The notes under the pieces: model-generated | What the model was told of the DNA's origin: nothing | Database searches by the model: none | The model's input: only the letters and a program-made list of their open reading frames with translations | Shown here: piece after piece, positions 48,655 through 62,712 of the stretch | How positions within the stretch are numbered: position 1 is the first letter of the stretch | Layout of the letters: each line of letters opens with the position of its first letter | Assembly: GCA_022577435.1 (NCBI GenBank) | Contig: JAKOON010000012.1 | Coordinates: 4,233,912 to 4,297,911 of the forward strand | From: Embiotoca jacksoni | Taxonomy: Eukaryota > Chordata > Actinopteri > Embiotocidae | Direction of reading: 5' to 3' | DNA: 64,000 bases | Program-made: the position numbers and the translations under genes

Positions 48655-49075
48655 AGCCCTTGATCTACCTTAATGAAAAACACAGCTACCGTTAGCTTGG
48701 GCAGCTAACTTAAGTCAGCTAACCAGCTAGCAGCTAAAGGTTAGCTCCGCGACCAATAATCGACATTAAATTCACTCCCAACATATTTATTAAAAAAAAT
48801 AAATAAAAAAAAAAAAAAAAAAAAAAAAACACCCACCCGAGTCTTTGTAAAGATCTGTAAATCGGCCGTGCGGTAGTAAATATATAAACTTAATACTCAC
48901 GGGGCAATTTCAAATTCCCAAAGCTCGTCGAGCTGCTTCCACTGGCTTGTGAAGCCCCGGTTTTTCCTGCCGAGCTTCCGCCGGCTACCGCCGTCACGGC
49001 TCCGGCCGCAGCAGATCCGGGACCTCCGGGAGGCTCAGCGAATGAGCTGGTCCTGGGCCGCCCGCTGCCGCTCAT
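36402..49075 (-). CDS. gsk3a: glycogen synthase kinase 3 alpha
   Basis: Ten coding exons (49075-48901, 43003-42816, 42707-42624, 41714-41604, 39057-38927, 38670-38466, 38206-38111, 37265-37079, 36906-36829, 36469-36402) join in phase to 1323 nt, or 440 residues. This is shorter than human GSK3A (483) because the Gly-rich N-terminus is reduced. It is a Ser/Thr kinase of insulin, glycogen and Wnt/beta-catenin signalling. Visible landmarks are: AKT-type inhibitory motif RPRTSSFAEP with the phospho-serine equivalent at Ser11; Gly loop IGNGSFGVV (89-97); catalytic Lys112 in VAIKK; HRD 206-208; DFG 227-229; activation-loop Tyr243 in VSYICSRYY. The RTSSFAEP start and the tail (ELSIQPQLN...) separate it from GSK3B. 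It lies head to head with znf526. Confidence 0.97.
36829..36906 (-). CDS. gsk3a: gsk3a exon 9
   Basis: 78 nt encoding ELSIQPQLNSTLIPPHARAQ..., start of the C-terminal tail. Phase 1 on both sides. Confidence 0.93.
37079..37265 (-). CDS. gsk3a: gsk3a exon 8
   Basis: 187 nt encoding VFKPRTPPEAIALC... to LLFNFSPV, the end of the kinase C-lobe. Confidence 0.97.
38111..38206 (-). CDS. gsk3a: gsk3a exon 7
   Basis: 96 nt encoding [20 protein letters not shown]... up to HPWTK, which is part of the Axin/FRAT-binding surface in GSK3 structures. Confidence 0.97.
38466..38670 (-). CDS. gsk3a: gsk3a exon 6 (double-size)
   Basis: 205 uninterrupted nt covering the activation loop with Tyr243, the primed-substrate pocket region and the APE motif through QLVEIIK. 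I recall this span as two exons (107 + 98 nt) in mammalian GSK3 genes. Confidence 0.97.
38927..39057 (-). CDS. gsk3a: gsk3a exon 5
   Basis: 131 nt, carrying the catalytic loop VCHRDIKPQN and the DFG motif. The acceptor tract contains a C14 run (G14 at 39062-39075 on the plus strand). Confidence 0.97.
39058..41603. other. 2.5-kb gsk3a intron 4
   Basis: Apart from the repeat tail at 39426-39464, I recognise nothing. Reading frames here lack splice context and homology. Confidence 0.6.
39426..39464 (+). mobile_element. dispersed repeat tail fragment
   Basis: GCGACCTTGACCGGATAAGT and the following AAAATGGATGGACG match the 3' end that I recall for the same repeat family as 28441-28657. It is intronic in gsk3a. 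Confidence 0.5.
41604..41714 (-). CDS. gsk3a: gsk3a exon 4
   Basis: The usual 111-nt exon ([20 protein letters not shown]...): the hinge motif DYVPE, where GSK3 inhibitors bind. Confidence 0.97.
42624..42707 (-). CDS. gsk3a: gsk3a exon 3
   Basis: The usual 84-nt GSK3 exon ([20 protein letters not shown]...): helix C with its conserved Glu. Confidence 0.97.
42816..43003 (-). CDS. gsk3a: gsk3a exon 2
   Basis: Encodes residues 59-121 (RDSGKVTTVVATPGQGPD to DKRFK): the start of the kinase domain, the Gly-rich loop and the ATP-anchoring lysine. Confidence 0.97.
43004..48900. other. 5.9-kb gsk3a intron 1
   Basis: The largest gsk3a intron. It contains a LINE-like 3' tail (46888-47060), poly(A) runs near 48615-48650 and 48790-48830, and otherwise unrecognised sequence. 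A 78-codon frame at 44585-44821 begins with ATG but has no recognisable domain. Confidence 0.55.
46888..47060 (+). mobile_element. LINE-like 3' end
   Basis: GTAAGAATTTCATTGTACGC, then GTGCATATAACAATAAAGTTC and a short AATCTTA tail, is the typical 3' end of truncated teleost non-LTR retrotransposons that I recall. It is inserted opposite to the host gene. Confidence 0.55.
48901..49075 (-). CDS. gsk3a: gsk3a exon 1 coding part
   Basis: ATG at 49075-49073; donor GTGAGT from 48900. It encodes the Ala/Gly/Ser-rich N-terminal 58 residues with the Ser11 regulatory site and ends in phase 1 inside an Arg codon. No in-frame ATG lies upstream. Confidence 0.95.
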
Positions 49076-49708
49076 ATTTGTGTGAACTAAAAGCCGAGGC
49101 AAGGTTCAGCGTTATCAGCAGCCACGCCGGCAGAGACTTAAGCTGTGTGTATGCGTTTTAATATTCGTTATAAATAAAATTAAAAACTACACTTACAGCG
49201 TTCAGTATCGGTTGCCCGTCTCCCCCTTTCTTCCTCTGTAGAAAGGTGATGGTGGGGGGACTGGGGAGTTGACGCACAACGACGTGATCTCGCACTGGCT
49301 TGTGGGAAACGGAGTCTTTCGGGCGGCTTCGCGTCCGCACTACTGTGCCCACGGAAAAATGTCAATTTAAGACAAACAAATTAAATAAATACTATTCAAT
49401 GTTTTATTACTCACTGCCACCGTATTTGGGTTGGATCAGAGGGGAGGGAGGGGGGGGGGGGTTGTCGTTACAATACGAACAGCGTCAACTATACTTTAAA
49501 AAAAAAAAAAATTAAAAAAAATGAACCAAATAACTATAAGGCAAAAATAATTAATTCGGTATAACAAAACACAGAAAGTCGAAGTAAAATTTACATGAAT
49601 AAATAAATAAATATAGTAAATATCTCATGAACAATTGGACGATCTCAGTGGATAAAATATATCTGTACTTTAAATTTACAAATTAATTAATTTTTTTTTT
49701 TTTTTTAA

Positions 49709-49726
49709 ACTACAATGCCCATCAGT
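49709..49726 (+). promoter_or_regulatory. ZNF143/THAP11-type motif (SBS-like)
   Basis: ACTACAATGCCCATCAGT closely resembles the ACTACAATTCCCAGCATGC-type element bound by ZNF143 at many bidirectional promoters. It differs at the T-to-G position and in the 3' part. Confidence 0.5.
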
Positions 49727-49758
49727 AAAGCGCACTTTCTGATTGACGGTTGGCCTAT

Positions 49759-49763
49759 CCAAT
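49759..49763 (+). promoter_or_regulatory. CCAAT box
   Basis: TATCCAATCA, 33 bases before a GC box. The usual spacing for an NF-Y promoter site. Confidence 0.45.
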
Positions 49764-49795
49764 CACAGAATCTGGAATATTCAGACTACCGCAAT

Positions 49796-49803
49796 GGGCG
49801 GGG
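49796..49803 (+). promoter_or_regulatory. GC box (GGGCGGGG)
   Basis: Consensus Sp/KLF site just upstream of the CpG-rich stretch where znf526 transcription probably starts. Confidence 0.45.
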
Positions 49804-50706
49804 CTTTCTGTCACAAGAATGGAGGCGATCGGCGGGCAAACGTTTGACTACACGTTTTGAAATGTTATTTCCCACGGACATTTTTCAGTTTTTCGATATC
49901 CATTGCCGCGGATGGTGGCAGGGGACGCACAAACGGACGTACGGCTCGCTCGAGCAGAAAGCGACGAGCACACGAGGGATTGTCCAACGAGAGTAAATGA
50001 GAGGTAGGGGAAAGAAGGGCCCGCCGTGGTAGCCGGAGAGCTGCGGGGAAAAGTGGGTAGCGCCGCCTGACGGACCGCCCGACGAACCGGGGAGCCTCTG
50101 TCAGGAAACCGCGGTGCCGACAAAAACAGGTCTGCAGTATCGGAGGGAGCGCCGCCAACAGCTCTCCATATGCCATCACACACTGTAAACAAAGATATGA
50201 ATCTCATTCGTGCTGTAATCAGACAATGATTTGATAGCTCGTGCTTGAGCAGAGGTCGTGTCGTTGGTCGACAAGAGGCCTTTCATTTAGCTGACGGCTG
50301 AAAAACTGCAATGTTTGTCACCCGGGTTTGTTTTATAATGCGTGTGTGAATGCTCCTGGTTCTTATTTTTTTATATATATATACATGTATGTATGTATGG
50401 ATTATATATGCAACGTTGCTGTTTGCGATGTGCGAGGAAAACACTGACCCCATATTTGAAATGATTTGATTGCTGCTGAAAATGTGCAGATATTAGGTAT
50501 TACATGTTGTCATTTTATTTTTATTTTTTTTGGGGGGTGGTTTCCTACAGGCGTGCTCTTATACTGGCCCCTCGGATGAGAAAAGTTGTCTGCATCCACA
50601 GCTGTGAAGTTACAGTTTAACACTTCCTCACACACCTTTTTTTTTTTTTTTTTTTTTAATGACACTCAATCAGCCAACCTAAAGACAGCACATAGACATT
50701 GCTACA

Positions 50707-51001
50707 ATGGAGGAGGAGCAGCAGCAGCAGGAGGAGGCAGAGGGCATGTACGTGGAGCACCAGTACATGTGCAGCGAGTGCCACCAGCTCTTCAACACAC
50801 TCGAGGATGTGCTGATCCACCAGCAGATCCACACGGGTCAGGAAGGGGAAGGCGAGGCGACCATCCAGGGTGTGCCGGAGATTGGCCAGTGCCAGCAGTA
50901 CCAGTGTTTGGAGTGTGGGAGCCTCCTGGTGAACTCGGAGGAGCTGCTGCAGCATCAGGAGATGCACATGAGGGAGGCCGGGATGGAGATGGAGCAGCGA
51001 G
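50707..51001 (+). CDS. znf526: znf526 coding exon 1
   Basis: ATG at 50707; donor GTGAAC from 51002. It encodes two N-terminal fingers (C22...H42, and CLECGSLLVNSEELLQHQEM) that are well spaced rather than linked by TGEKP. It ends in phase 1. Confidence 0.92.
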
Positions 51002-54000
51002 GTGAACGACTTGTGACTTATTTTGATCACGCAATTTTCTCACCTGCGACGGAAAATTACAACACCGACCGTTTGTGTTTATGACCGTCCTCCAGAGCTG
51101 TGCGAGGTCATGGAGACGGAGGACGCCGGATCAGAGGCTCAGGTGTCGGGACCGGTTCAGTACCAGTGCCTCGACTGCCTGGCTCTGTTTGACTCGCCCG
51201 AGACCTGGTTGGAGCACCGGCGGACCCACAGCAGGAGCAGCACACACAGCAACACTGAGACCACCGTAAGGGCGCCGACACGCACCAACACACTACCGAA
51301 GGGATAAACAGTGTTCAGCAGACCTGTGTGACATTATTAAGTGCTAAGGTTCAAGCCTTTTTCTTATTGTCACAATTAATAGTAATATAATGAATGTCTA
51401 AGCTTATCTGTGACTGTATTAGTTTCCCGTAATATTTTTTTTGCAAATCCAAAAGTAAGCTTTCAGTGAAGTCTGGCTTTTGATGACACTTCTAAAATCT
51501 CACAACCGTTTCTGACTCTACATTCGTCACATTCAGGTCACTGTAGATTGCATTCACACATCACGGAAGTGAAATATTTACCTCCGTGACTGATTGGTTT
51601 GTGGAGACCAGTAGAGACGGGTTTGCTGTGACTGAACTGTAATTCCAGAAAATACTAGTTTGGAATCGACATCCCGTCTCCAAAATGTATTAAATGAAAT
51701 CAGAGTGACAGGGTTCTAAAACTTCTTGTTTAATTTCTGTGGAAATCCGTTAGTTCAAATAACTTCAGTAACTTGTGGTTTTGTGCCCCTGCAACAGGAG
51801 TATGTTCTGCAGCCGGATGGCACAGTCACTCCACTGAACAGTATACAGAACTACGTGCTGAGTGAGCAGCAGGCTGGGGAGATCTTGGCACAGGTACTTT
51901 GATTTTAACACCAAAACAGATTCATAGATGTGAAAATAGTTTTTTGTTTGTTTTTTTTTTTTAATTTTTTTTGGACCCTCCTGTGTGTTTTCCAGGTACT
52001 TTCCCAACAACAACAACAACAACAACAGCAGCTGCAGCAGCAGAAACGTCAGTGTGCCTCTAAACCTACTGCATCCACCCTGATGCCTGCTGTGACTCCG
52101 ACTCCAGGCTCCGCCACCATGCACCTGCAGATTCTTACAGCTCAAGCTCTGGCAGACAACTCCCCCGCTCCCAGCCAGCGTCGCTCCAAAATGCCTCCTC
52201 TGTTGCCTTCCATGGGCCGAAGCTCTCCGGCAAAGTTGGAGAACGGCGTCCAGAGACTGCAGTTAAGGCTGGCGCCCAGCATCTATGATGAGACTCAGCA
52301 GCAGCAGCCAACAGAGGTGGTGGTCATCCACCCCTACGAATGCTCAGAATGCTCCCTTCTCTTCCAGACCCCAGAGGACTTCCTGCAACACCAGGGAGAG
52401 CACTTCCTGGGTCAGGACAAGGAGAGCGGAGAGCCAGGAGTCATGAGTGGCTTCGAGGAGGTGCGCGGGAGGGAAGAGAGTGCGGAGAAGGCTGAGGACT
52501 TAAGGATCAGAGTAGCAGAGAAGAAAGTGTCGGTCTGGGTCAAACCCCAGCAGTGTGAGCTCTGCAACCGCACCTTCACCTCAGTCAACCGGCTGGCTAC
52601 TCACAAACGTGTGCACGAGCAGGGCACGCACGAATGTCCCGAGTGCGGTAAGATGTTCAAGAAAACGGCATCTCTGCAGACGCACATGCGCTCGCACTCG
52701 GGCGTGGCCCGGTATCTGTGCGTGGACTGCGGTAATGGCTTCACCACGGAGATGACTCTCATCCTGCACAGGTAAAGGCTCGGTAGCACCACTGCAGCTG
52801 TTCGGTTTAGATTTTTTTTTTTTCTTTCTTTTTCTGACTGTCATCTTTTCCTCCTGGGTTCTTGCAGGAAGTCCCACACTGCTGACCCCCTTCACAAGTG
52901 TCAGTTCTGCAACAAAACCTTCACCAACATGACCAAGTACCTCTACCACCGTCGAACCCACCTCAGCCGCGAGGCGTCCGCCACACCCGCCCCCTCCTCC
53001 GTGGTAGGAGAATAATCGTGTGCCCTTCCTGACTGCCTCCACAATATCATGTCATGTTTGACCTCTGCCAGTTGTCTTCTCCAGGTGTCGGCTCCAAGAA
53101 GAGCGTCCGTCTCTGCTCTTGCCATCCTGCAGAGATCGAGAGAGAAGAGGAATTACTGCAGCGATGAGGCGAATATGGACTTGCTGGCCCCTCTCACCGA
53201 GGAAGACATGGAGAACTTAGGGGGTCCAAAACAATGTTCTCAGAGCAAAATGGAAGGAGACGCAGTGGGTAAGGAAGGGGATGACGGCAACATGGAGGTG
53301 CCCGCCCCGCATGAAGGAAACGCCGATGAACCTCAGCAGGTGGACGACGCGGCTGGCTCAGCTTCAAACCCTGCTCCCCTGGACGGTACAGAAGTCACGT
53401 CCGGCCCCGCCGACTCGGCAGAAGCTGCCTCAGCGTCGTCGTCCGACAAGGGGCCTTTTTCTTGCCGTTCATGCCCTAAAACATTTCCCTCCCAGCTGCA
53501 GCTGTTACACCATCGACGCAAGTCTCATGTCCCCGAGCGCAGCTTTGTTTGCGGCATCTGCGGGAAGTCCTTCAAGAAGCAGATCCACGTGCGGAACCAC
53601 ATTCGTACGCACACCGGCGAGAGGCCCTTCCAGTGTTCTGACTGTGGCAAAACCTTCTCGTCCCTGGCGAATCTGATGAGGCACAACCTCATCCATTCCG
53701 GCGTGCGCCCGTACCGCTGCGACGTGTGCCACCGCTCCTTCTCCCAGTCGTCCAACCTTCGTCAGCACAGCCTGCTGCACTCGAACGCTGCAACGCTGAG
53801 CTGCCCCGACTGCCCCGCCACCTTCCGCTGGCCCACCAAGTTGGCAGCCCATCGCTACACCCAACATCCGGGAGCTCCAGCCCCGTTCCCCTGCTCTCAC
53901 TGCGAGGCCGGCTTCCTGACGAGAAGGCAACGAGACGGCCATTGTCTGGAGCAGCACCCCACGATGGTGCAGGCTGGCACGGAGACCCCCGACCAGGCAG

Positions 54001-55366
54001 AGCCGGGCAGAGATCCGAGCTCGGAGCCCTCCACCTCGACAACCGCAGGGACGGAATCGGGGGATTCGGCTGGTCTGGTGAAGGGGGGCCTGGATTGCAA
54101 CATTTGTGGGAAAAAGCTCAATTCTCCTGCCAATCTGCGGCTTCACAGACTGAGCCACTTCGCCTTAGGCCCCGTGCGGCCACGCTGCGCCCCGGGGAAG
54201 CGGCCGAAAGCTCACCAGTGCCCCGTCTGCGGCAAGCTGTTTGTGTCGTCCTCCGGAGTCGCGCTGCACCAGCGGGTCCACACCGGCGAGCGCCCGTTCC
54301 CCTGCCAAGTGTGCGGAAAGCGCTTCCGCCAGAACACGCACCTGCGAGAGCACCTGCGCACGCACTCGGGCGAGCGGCCGTTTCGCTGCGAGACGTGCGG
54401 GAAGGGATTCATCCAGAGCATGCACCTGGCCGAGCACCGTCGGACGCACACGGGCGAACGGCCGCACGCGTGCCCCCTCTGCGGCAAAGCCTTCAAGACC
54501 TTCTCCAACCTGAGGAACCATAAAAAGACCCACGCGAGGCAGCAGAAGCAAGACGAGGAGGCTGCTGCCCAGGCGGCGCTGGAGACCGGCTCCGCCGTGA
54601 CGGTGGCGGACGCGTCTGCAGTGGAACTAGCAAACGGGCAGCCGCAGCTCATCCAGATCCAAACATCGGATCTACAGCAGGTGAGAAAGGATCTCCAAGT
54701 TTTTTTTCTATTCCAGAATATTTAGGACTCTGAAAATAAACTCTTGTATTAAATTTTTTTTAATTAATTTTTTTTAATGATAATATAAGCATGTAGAATA
54801 TACATATGCGCACATTACAGAGCAAGAACACAACAAACCAGTAAGGTTTTACTAACAAATAACACATTTAATACATCAGGTGGGAATTCAAAAAGTGAAA
54901 CAACCAAGATTTACTCCCAAGTTCCAGTTGGTCCAACTTCGAAGATCATAATGGTCGACTGTGTAAATGAATTATTTATAAAAAAAAAACAAAAAACATC
55001 ATAACCAGTAGAAGGGCAGCTCTTCAGTGAACTTTTTAAAGCAGAGTTGTGATACAACCGATCATGGATGCTGACATATCGATGAGGAGGTCGCAAGCGA
55101 GCACAACGGCTCATTTGTCTTCCGTCAGAATCAGGACTAGAGATCCGCTGACGAGGAACGAGGGTAGACGGTTTGTCCCGTGTCCTCATCCGGTGTCGTT
55201 TATTTTGACTCAGGGCACACCGACGATCATGTGCAATGAGTTCGGCGAGACCATCGCCATCATCGAGACGAGCGAAGGCGGTGCGCTGCCTCTGGAGCAA
55301 GCCCTGGAGATCTACCACACAGCTCTGGAGAACACGCTCGCCGTGGACGGACTGCAGCTCCTCTGA
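50707..55366 (+). CDS. znf526: zinc finger protein 526
   Basis: Seven coding exons (50707-51001, 51096-51265, 51798-51893, 51996-52771, 52868-53003, 53085-54680, 55214-55366) join in phase to 3222 nt, or 1073 residues. It starts MEEEQQQQEE; the first finger is MCSECHQLFNTLEDVLIHQ (C22, C25, H38, H42). Blocks GTHECPECGKMFKKTASLQT, RYLCVDCGNGF and KTFTNMTKYLYHRRTH, and the C-terminus (IMCNEFGETIAIIETSEGG), match ZNF526 as I recall it. Biallelic ZNF526 variants in people cause a neurodevelopmental and eye disorder; its molecular role is presumed DNA binding. The protein is about 400 residues longer than human ZNF526 (670). It has an extra terminal finger block resembling ZNF574, which is the main alternative name. 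Confidence 0.85.
51096..51265 (+). CDS. znf526: znf526 coding exon 2
   Basis: Acceptor CCTCCAG and donor GTAAGG. It encodes the third finger (CLDCLALFDSPETWLEHRRT), corresponding to the 'W-x-x-H' finger of ZNF526 and ZNF574. Confidence 0.92.
51798..51893 (+). CDS. znf526: znf526 coding exon 3
   Basis: Thirty-two codons, phase 0, between CAACAG and GTACTT. They encode EYVLQPDGTVTPLNSIQNYV... without a finger. Confidence 0.85.
51996..52771 (+). CDS. znf526: znf526 coding exon 4
   Basis: Begins VLS followed by a Gln tract (Q191-199, L, Q201-203), then a Pro/Ser/Thr-rich linker and a finger (CSECSLLFQTPEDFLQHQGEH). An acidic spacer and three consecutive fingers (CELC, CPEC, CVDC) follow. It ends in phase 2 before the next finger. 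Confidence 0.93.
52868..53003 (+). CDS. znf526: znf526 coding exon 5
   Basis: Forty-five codons between TTGCAG and GTAGGA. They encode KSHTADPLHKCQFCNKTFTN... to THLSREAS, a strongly ZNF526-diagnostic finger. Confidence 0.93.
53085..54680 (+). CDS. znf526: znf526 coding exon 6 (large)
   Basis: 532 codons. An acidic leader is followed by fingers CRSC, CGIC, CSDC, CDVC, CPDC and CSHC, with TGERPF linkers in the second to fourth. A Ser/Thr/Gly spacer follows, then CNIC and a terminal array of four tightly linked fingers (CPVC, CQVC, CETC, CPLC). It ends LIQIQTSDLQQ, phase 0. Confidence 0.95.
55214..55366 (+). CDS. znf526: znf526 last coding exon
   Basis: The acceptor TTTTGACTCAG is followed by GTPTIMCNEFGETIAIIETS and the tail LEQALEIYHTALENTLAVDG, then LQLL and TGA. 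The tail is conserved with the ZNF526 C-terminus. Confidence 0.93.
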   Translation, partial: GTPTIMCNEFGETIAIIETSEGGALPLEQALEIYHTALENTLAVDGLQLL

Positions 55367-55581
55367 GGACGACTTCAAGTCAACCAAAGACCGAATTTAT
55401 TCCCTAGATGTCACCGAATTGATCAGAACAATGCTCGTCTTAATCCCGGCTGGAACAAACGCTAATTGACTACTGTGAGTTGGAGTATTCAGTTCTGAGT
55501 ATTGAAATTGTACGATTACCGTGATCATTTTCATGACACGGATGTGATTTTTTTTAATTTTATTTTCCGTTTAAAAATTCC

Positions 55582-55615
55582 AATAAAGCTTTTGTAAATA
55601 GGTGAACTCAATAAA
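55582..55615 (+). promoter_or_regulatory. znf526: znf526 poly(A) signals
   Basis: Two AATAAA hexamers (55582-55587 and 55610-55615), about 220-250 bases after the stop, give a short 3' UTR. Confidence 0.75.
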
Positions 55616-57606
55616 TGTTTTTCTAAGATCATCAGTGTTTGAGCATGGTGTCATTCAACACATACAAACTCGCACGCGAGGTGCGATTCAAGACGGTCCC
55701 TTTTGCAAACAAACGAAGCACGGGACTTTAGTGAGTCATTTCCCCCCCCCAAGTTATGTCTCTTGATCAACATCCGCACCCGAGTAACGTGTTTTTGTGA
55801 CCAGTGATATGCAAACATTAGCGATCATTTCATTTAATGTTCTCAAAACTTGAGACCGCAAAAAAAAAAAAAAAAAAAAAATGTTGCGTCAAACTCTGGA
55901 CATTGTCCACCGAGACACGTGGAAAGGCTTCAAAAAGCCTCCCAACAATGAAGCGATGAGCCCGGAGAGGTGTTGCGAGTGTTGTTCGCGCTTCAAGACG
56001 AGTCACTGTCCCAACACTGAAAAAGACGAATCGGGTCAGGAGCGGAAGCAGATGTTTTCTTTGACGGGTTGTGCGCCGTGAATTCGTCTTACGGGGTCAG
56101 ACTGTGACGTCAGAGGGGAAAAGATTCGGTACAAACGACCTGAACTGTGGTGCGACGGCACTTTGGTTCTATGAGATGACGAGGCACCTGTTGCTGCGTA
56201 CGCAAAACACAGTTCCCACCCATATACAGTTTTTGATTGATAATTGGTGCATTTCTGTTCACCTCGCACCGAGAAACAAACTCCGCAGAGACGGTGTTTA
56301 CTAAATCTGCATGAGCTATCCTTCTGTTGAAAAGGGGGCTGGACAAGAAATTCGCTCAGATATCAGCCGTAGAAGCACTCCGTGTGTCTGCTTAAGGAAA
56401 ACCCACTTTTCACATTGCCAGTGATAAAATCACTTTATTTGAACACCTATTTTTTTTATTTGCATACTGAAAGATACAGATACAAACTTAAATTATTAAT
56501 ATAAATTCCTCTTTTGCATACTGGAACAGCAAAACAAGGAGTAAAACACAAAAACATTAATAGCAATTTTATTGTTTTTTTCCTCGTCATGTGTTTTACC
56601 TTCAGTAATGGTGTCTTCAAAGTCAACATATGTTCAATGATAGGTTTTTCCTTATCAATAATATAATGAGTCTACTGACTCTACAGTAATTATTTACAAC
56701 ACAACCAAGTCTTGCACAAAGACACAACCTGTATTATATCCTACCAGCTTCTCTATGATTCGTTACCCTCCCGTCACTTCCCCCGGTTTTCTCTCCGCCC
56801 GTCTAAAAAAAAAAAGAGGTCTGGAGAGAGCAATAAAGTGACAAAGGGAGGAAGGAAGGGAGGAAAGAGATGGAAGAAGGAGATGTACAAGTGTGGTGGC
56901 TATAGAATCAAACTTAGCGAAGGAGAGAGAGAGAAAGGCGTACAAGGGCTGTCTAAAAACATACTGCTTATTACTTTTGAAAGGATATAAAGGTCCACGC
57001 TGTGTCTGTATTCCTCTTTAAAATGAGCGATAAAAATAACTGCACCGCAGGTCCTTGCTGAGGTGAGGCCAGTCAAGGGAAGACTACAATGGAGGAACTG
57101 TACAGGTGTGGAGCAGCATCTCTAACCTGCCTCCAAAATGATATAGAAAATAAACTAGTACAAGAAATAAACAGCTGGCAGAAATGAAGGAAACATCCGC
57201 CGGCAATAAAAACAGAAAACAGGACCGTGGTTCACTGCAATGATAAGAGGAGTAATAATAATAATAATAACCATAGGAATAGTACAACAACAAACTGAAT
57301 ATGACAATGTTAAATACAAATCAAATCCTTTAAAAAAAAAAAAAAAAAAAAAAAGTTAATAAAACTGCTTGGCAATAGAGGATTAAGGTCTTATGAGCCT
57401 GACCTCTACAACTAAGAGCCAGGATGTGCCCAGTGACTGTGACCCACTTCCTTCCTTCATGGCAAGCGAATGAGAGGCACAGGAATGCTTGGTTCCTACC
57501 TACTGGCATGTGCTAGGGTCAGTCGCAAGAAGGGAGGACTCGGCCAGTCAGGTAATTGCAGGAATGATGGCACTGCCAGAAGTCCACTTAAGTTTCAGTC
57601 AGATTG
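55616..57606. other. convergent intergenic/3' UTR interval
   Basis: Between the znf526 poly(A) signals and the nearest good cic poly(A) cluster. No supported gene. Minus-strand AATAAA hexamers also occur near 56450 and 56565, so a longer cic 3' UTR is possible. Confidence 0.5.
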
Positions 57607-57625
57607 TTTATTTATTTATTTTATT
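57607..57625 (-). promoter_or_regulatory. cic: cic poly(A) signal cluster
   Basis: Four overlapping TTTATT units (AATAAA on the minus strand), about 730 bases after the cic stop. Confidence 0.5.
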
Positions 57626-58080
57626 TTTTTCAGTCCCTCCCGGTCGACCTCCCCTGAAGGTCTGCAGGTGAGGAAAAAGATATTTTTCAGGTGCACTGCA
57701 ATGACTTCTCTCGTCAAATCAAATCGTTTCCGGCTGTTGAGGGCCCAGCCCCCGAAAGTCAGCAGAAACGAAGCACGAGCTCACAACAGTACAGTACAGG
57801 TTGTTCCTCGAGCAGATACTTACTGCTTTCACTCCTCTAAAACTATTAAAAACAACGATTATCAAAACATATAATGTCCTCTTTTAAAACTGCTGACTTT
57901 TCACCGTCTCTGAACGAATTAATCGGGTTCCTCCGTCCAAAACGAGAACCCTTTCTTCTTCAAGGCAAATGAGTGCAGCTGTACACAATGGTCCTTCGTT
58001 CACTGGCATCAATGGGAGCTTTCTCCAAGGTGGTTAATACAGAGTGCTAATTCAAGTGTGGAAATGAAGAGTTTGCAGGG

Positions 58081-58102
58081 TGTGTGTGTGTGTGTGTGTG
58101 TG
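58081..58102. repeat. (GT)n microsatellite
   Basis: Eleven GT units in the likely cic 3' UTR. Confidence 0.9.
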
Positions 58103-58348
58103 TACTGTAAATGTGGTAGTTTTTGTGCCACTGGTTTTTCAAAATGTCCTCTTTTTTTTTGGTGCAAAGGTCACAAATTACAGCATTGCATACAAACATC
58201 TCTCACTCTCAAAGGTTGGCTGCTGAGGATGGAAAGAAATCTGACCAGAGAAGAGTGAAGAGTAGGAATAAGTGGGAAGCGTGAAAGCGTGACGGGGGTG
58301 GAAAGGTCAGCAGACACTGATTGGTCAATCTTAACTTGACAGCATCCC

Positions 58349-62712
<4,364 letters not shown>

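Larger units (their letters stand above)
49076..50550. promoter_or_regulatory. divergent gsk3a/znf526 promoter interval
   Basis: The two ATGs are 1.6 kb apart and face away from each other. CpGs cluster at about 48940-49080, 49210-49350 and 49790-50130. On the znf526 side, a ZNF143/SBS-like motif (49709-49726), CCAAT (49759-49763) and GC box (49796-49803) line up within 95 bases. Candidate splice sites for a znf526 untranslated first exon are GAG|GTAGGG near 50003 and an acceptor TTCCTACAG ending at 50550. Confidence 0.6.

Noticed and set aside
49100..49102. Upstream start extending gsk3a by nine residues
   Set aside because: The codon is TTG, not ATG; the conserved MSGSGRPRTSSF start at 49075 is the right one.
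53505..54158. 217-codon open frame on the minus strand opposite znf526
   Set aside because: It is the antisense shadow of the GC-rich zinc-finger exon; it has no domain or splice context.
53726..54523. 265-codon open frame in another plus-strand frame
   Set aside because: Out-of-frame shadow of znf526 exon 6; composition is Ala/Pro/Arg-rich nonsense.
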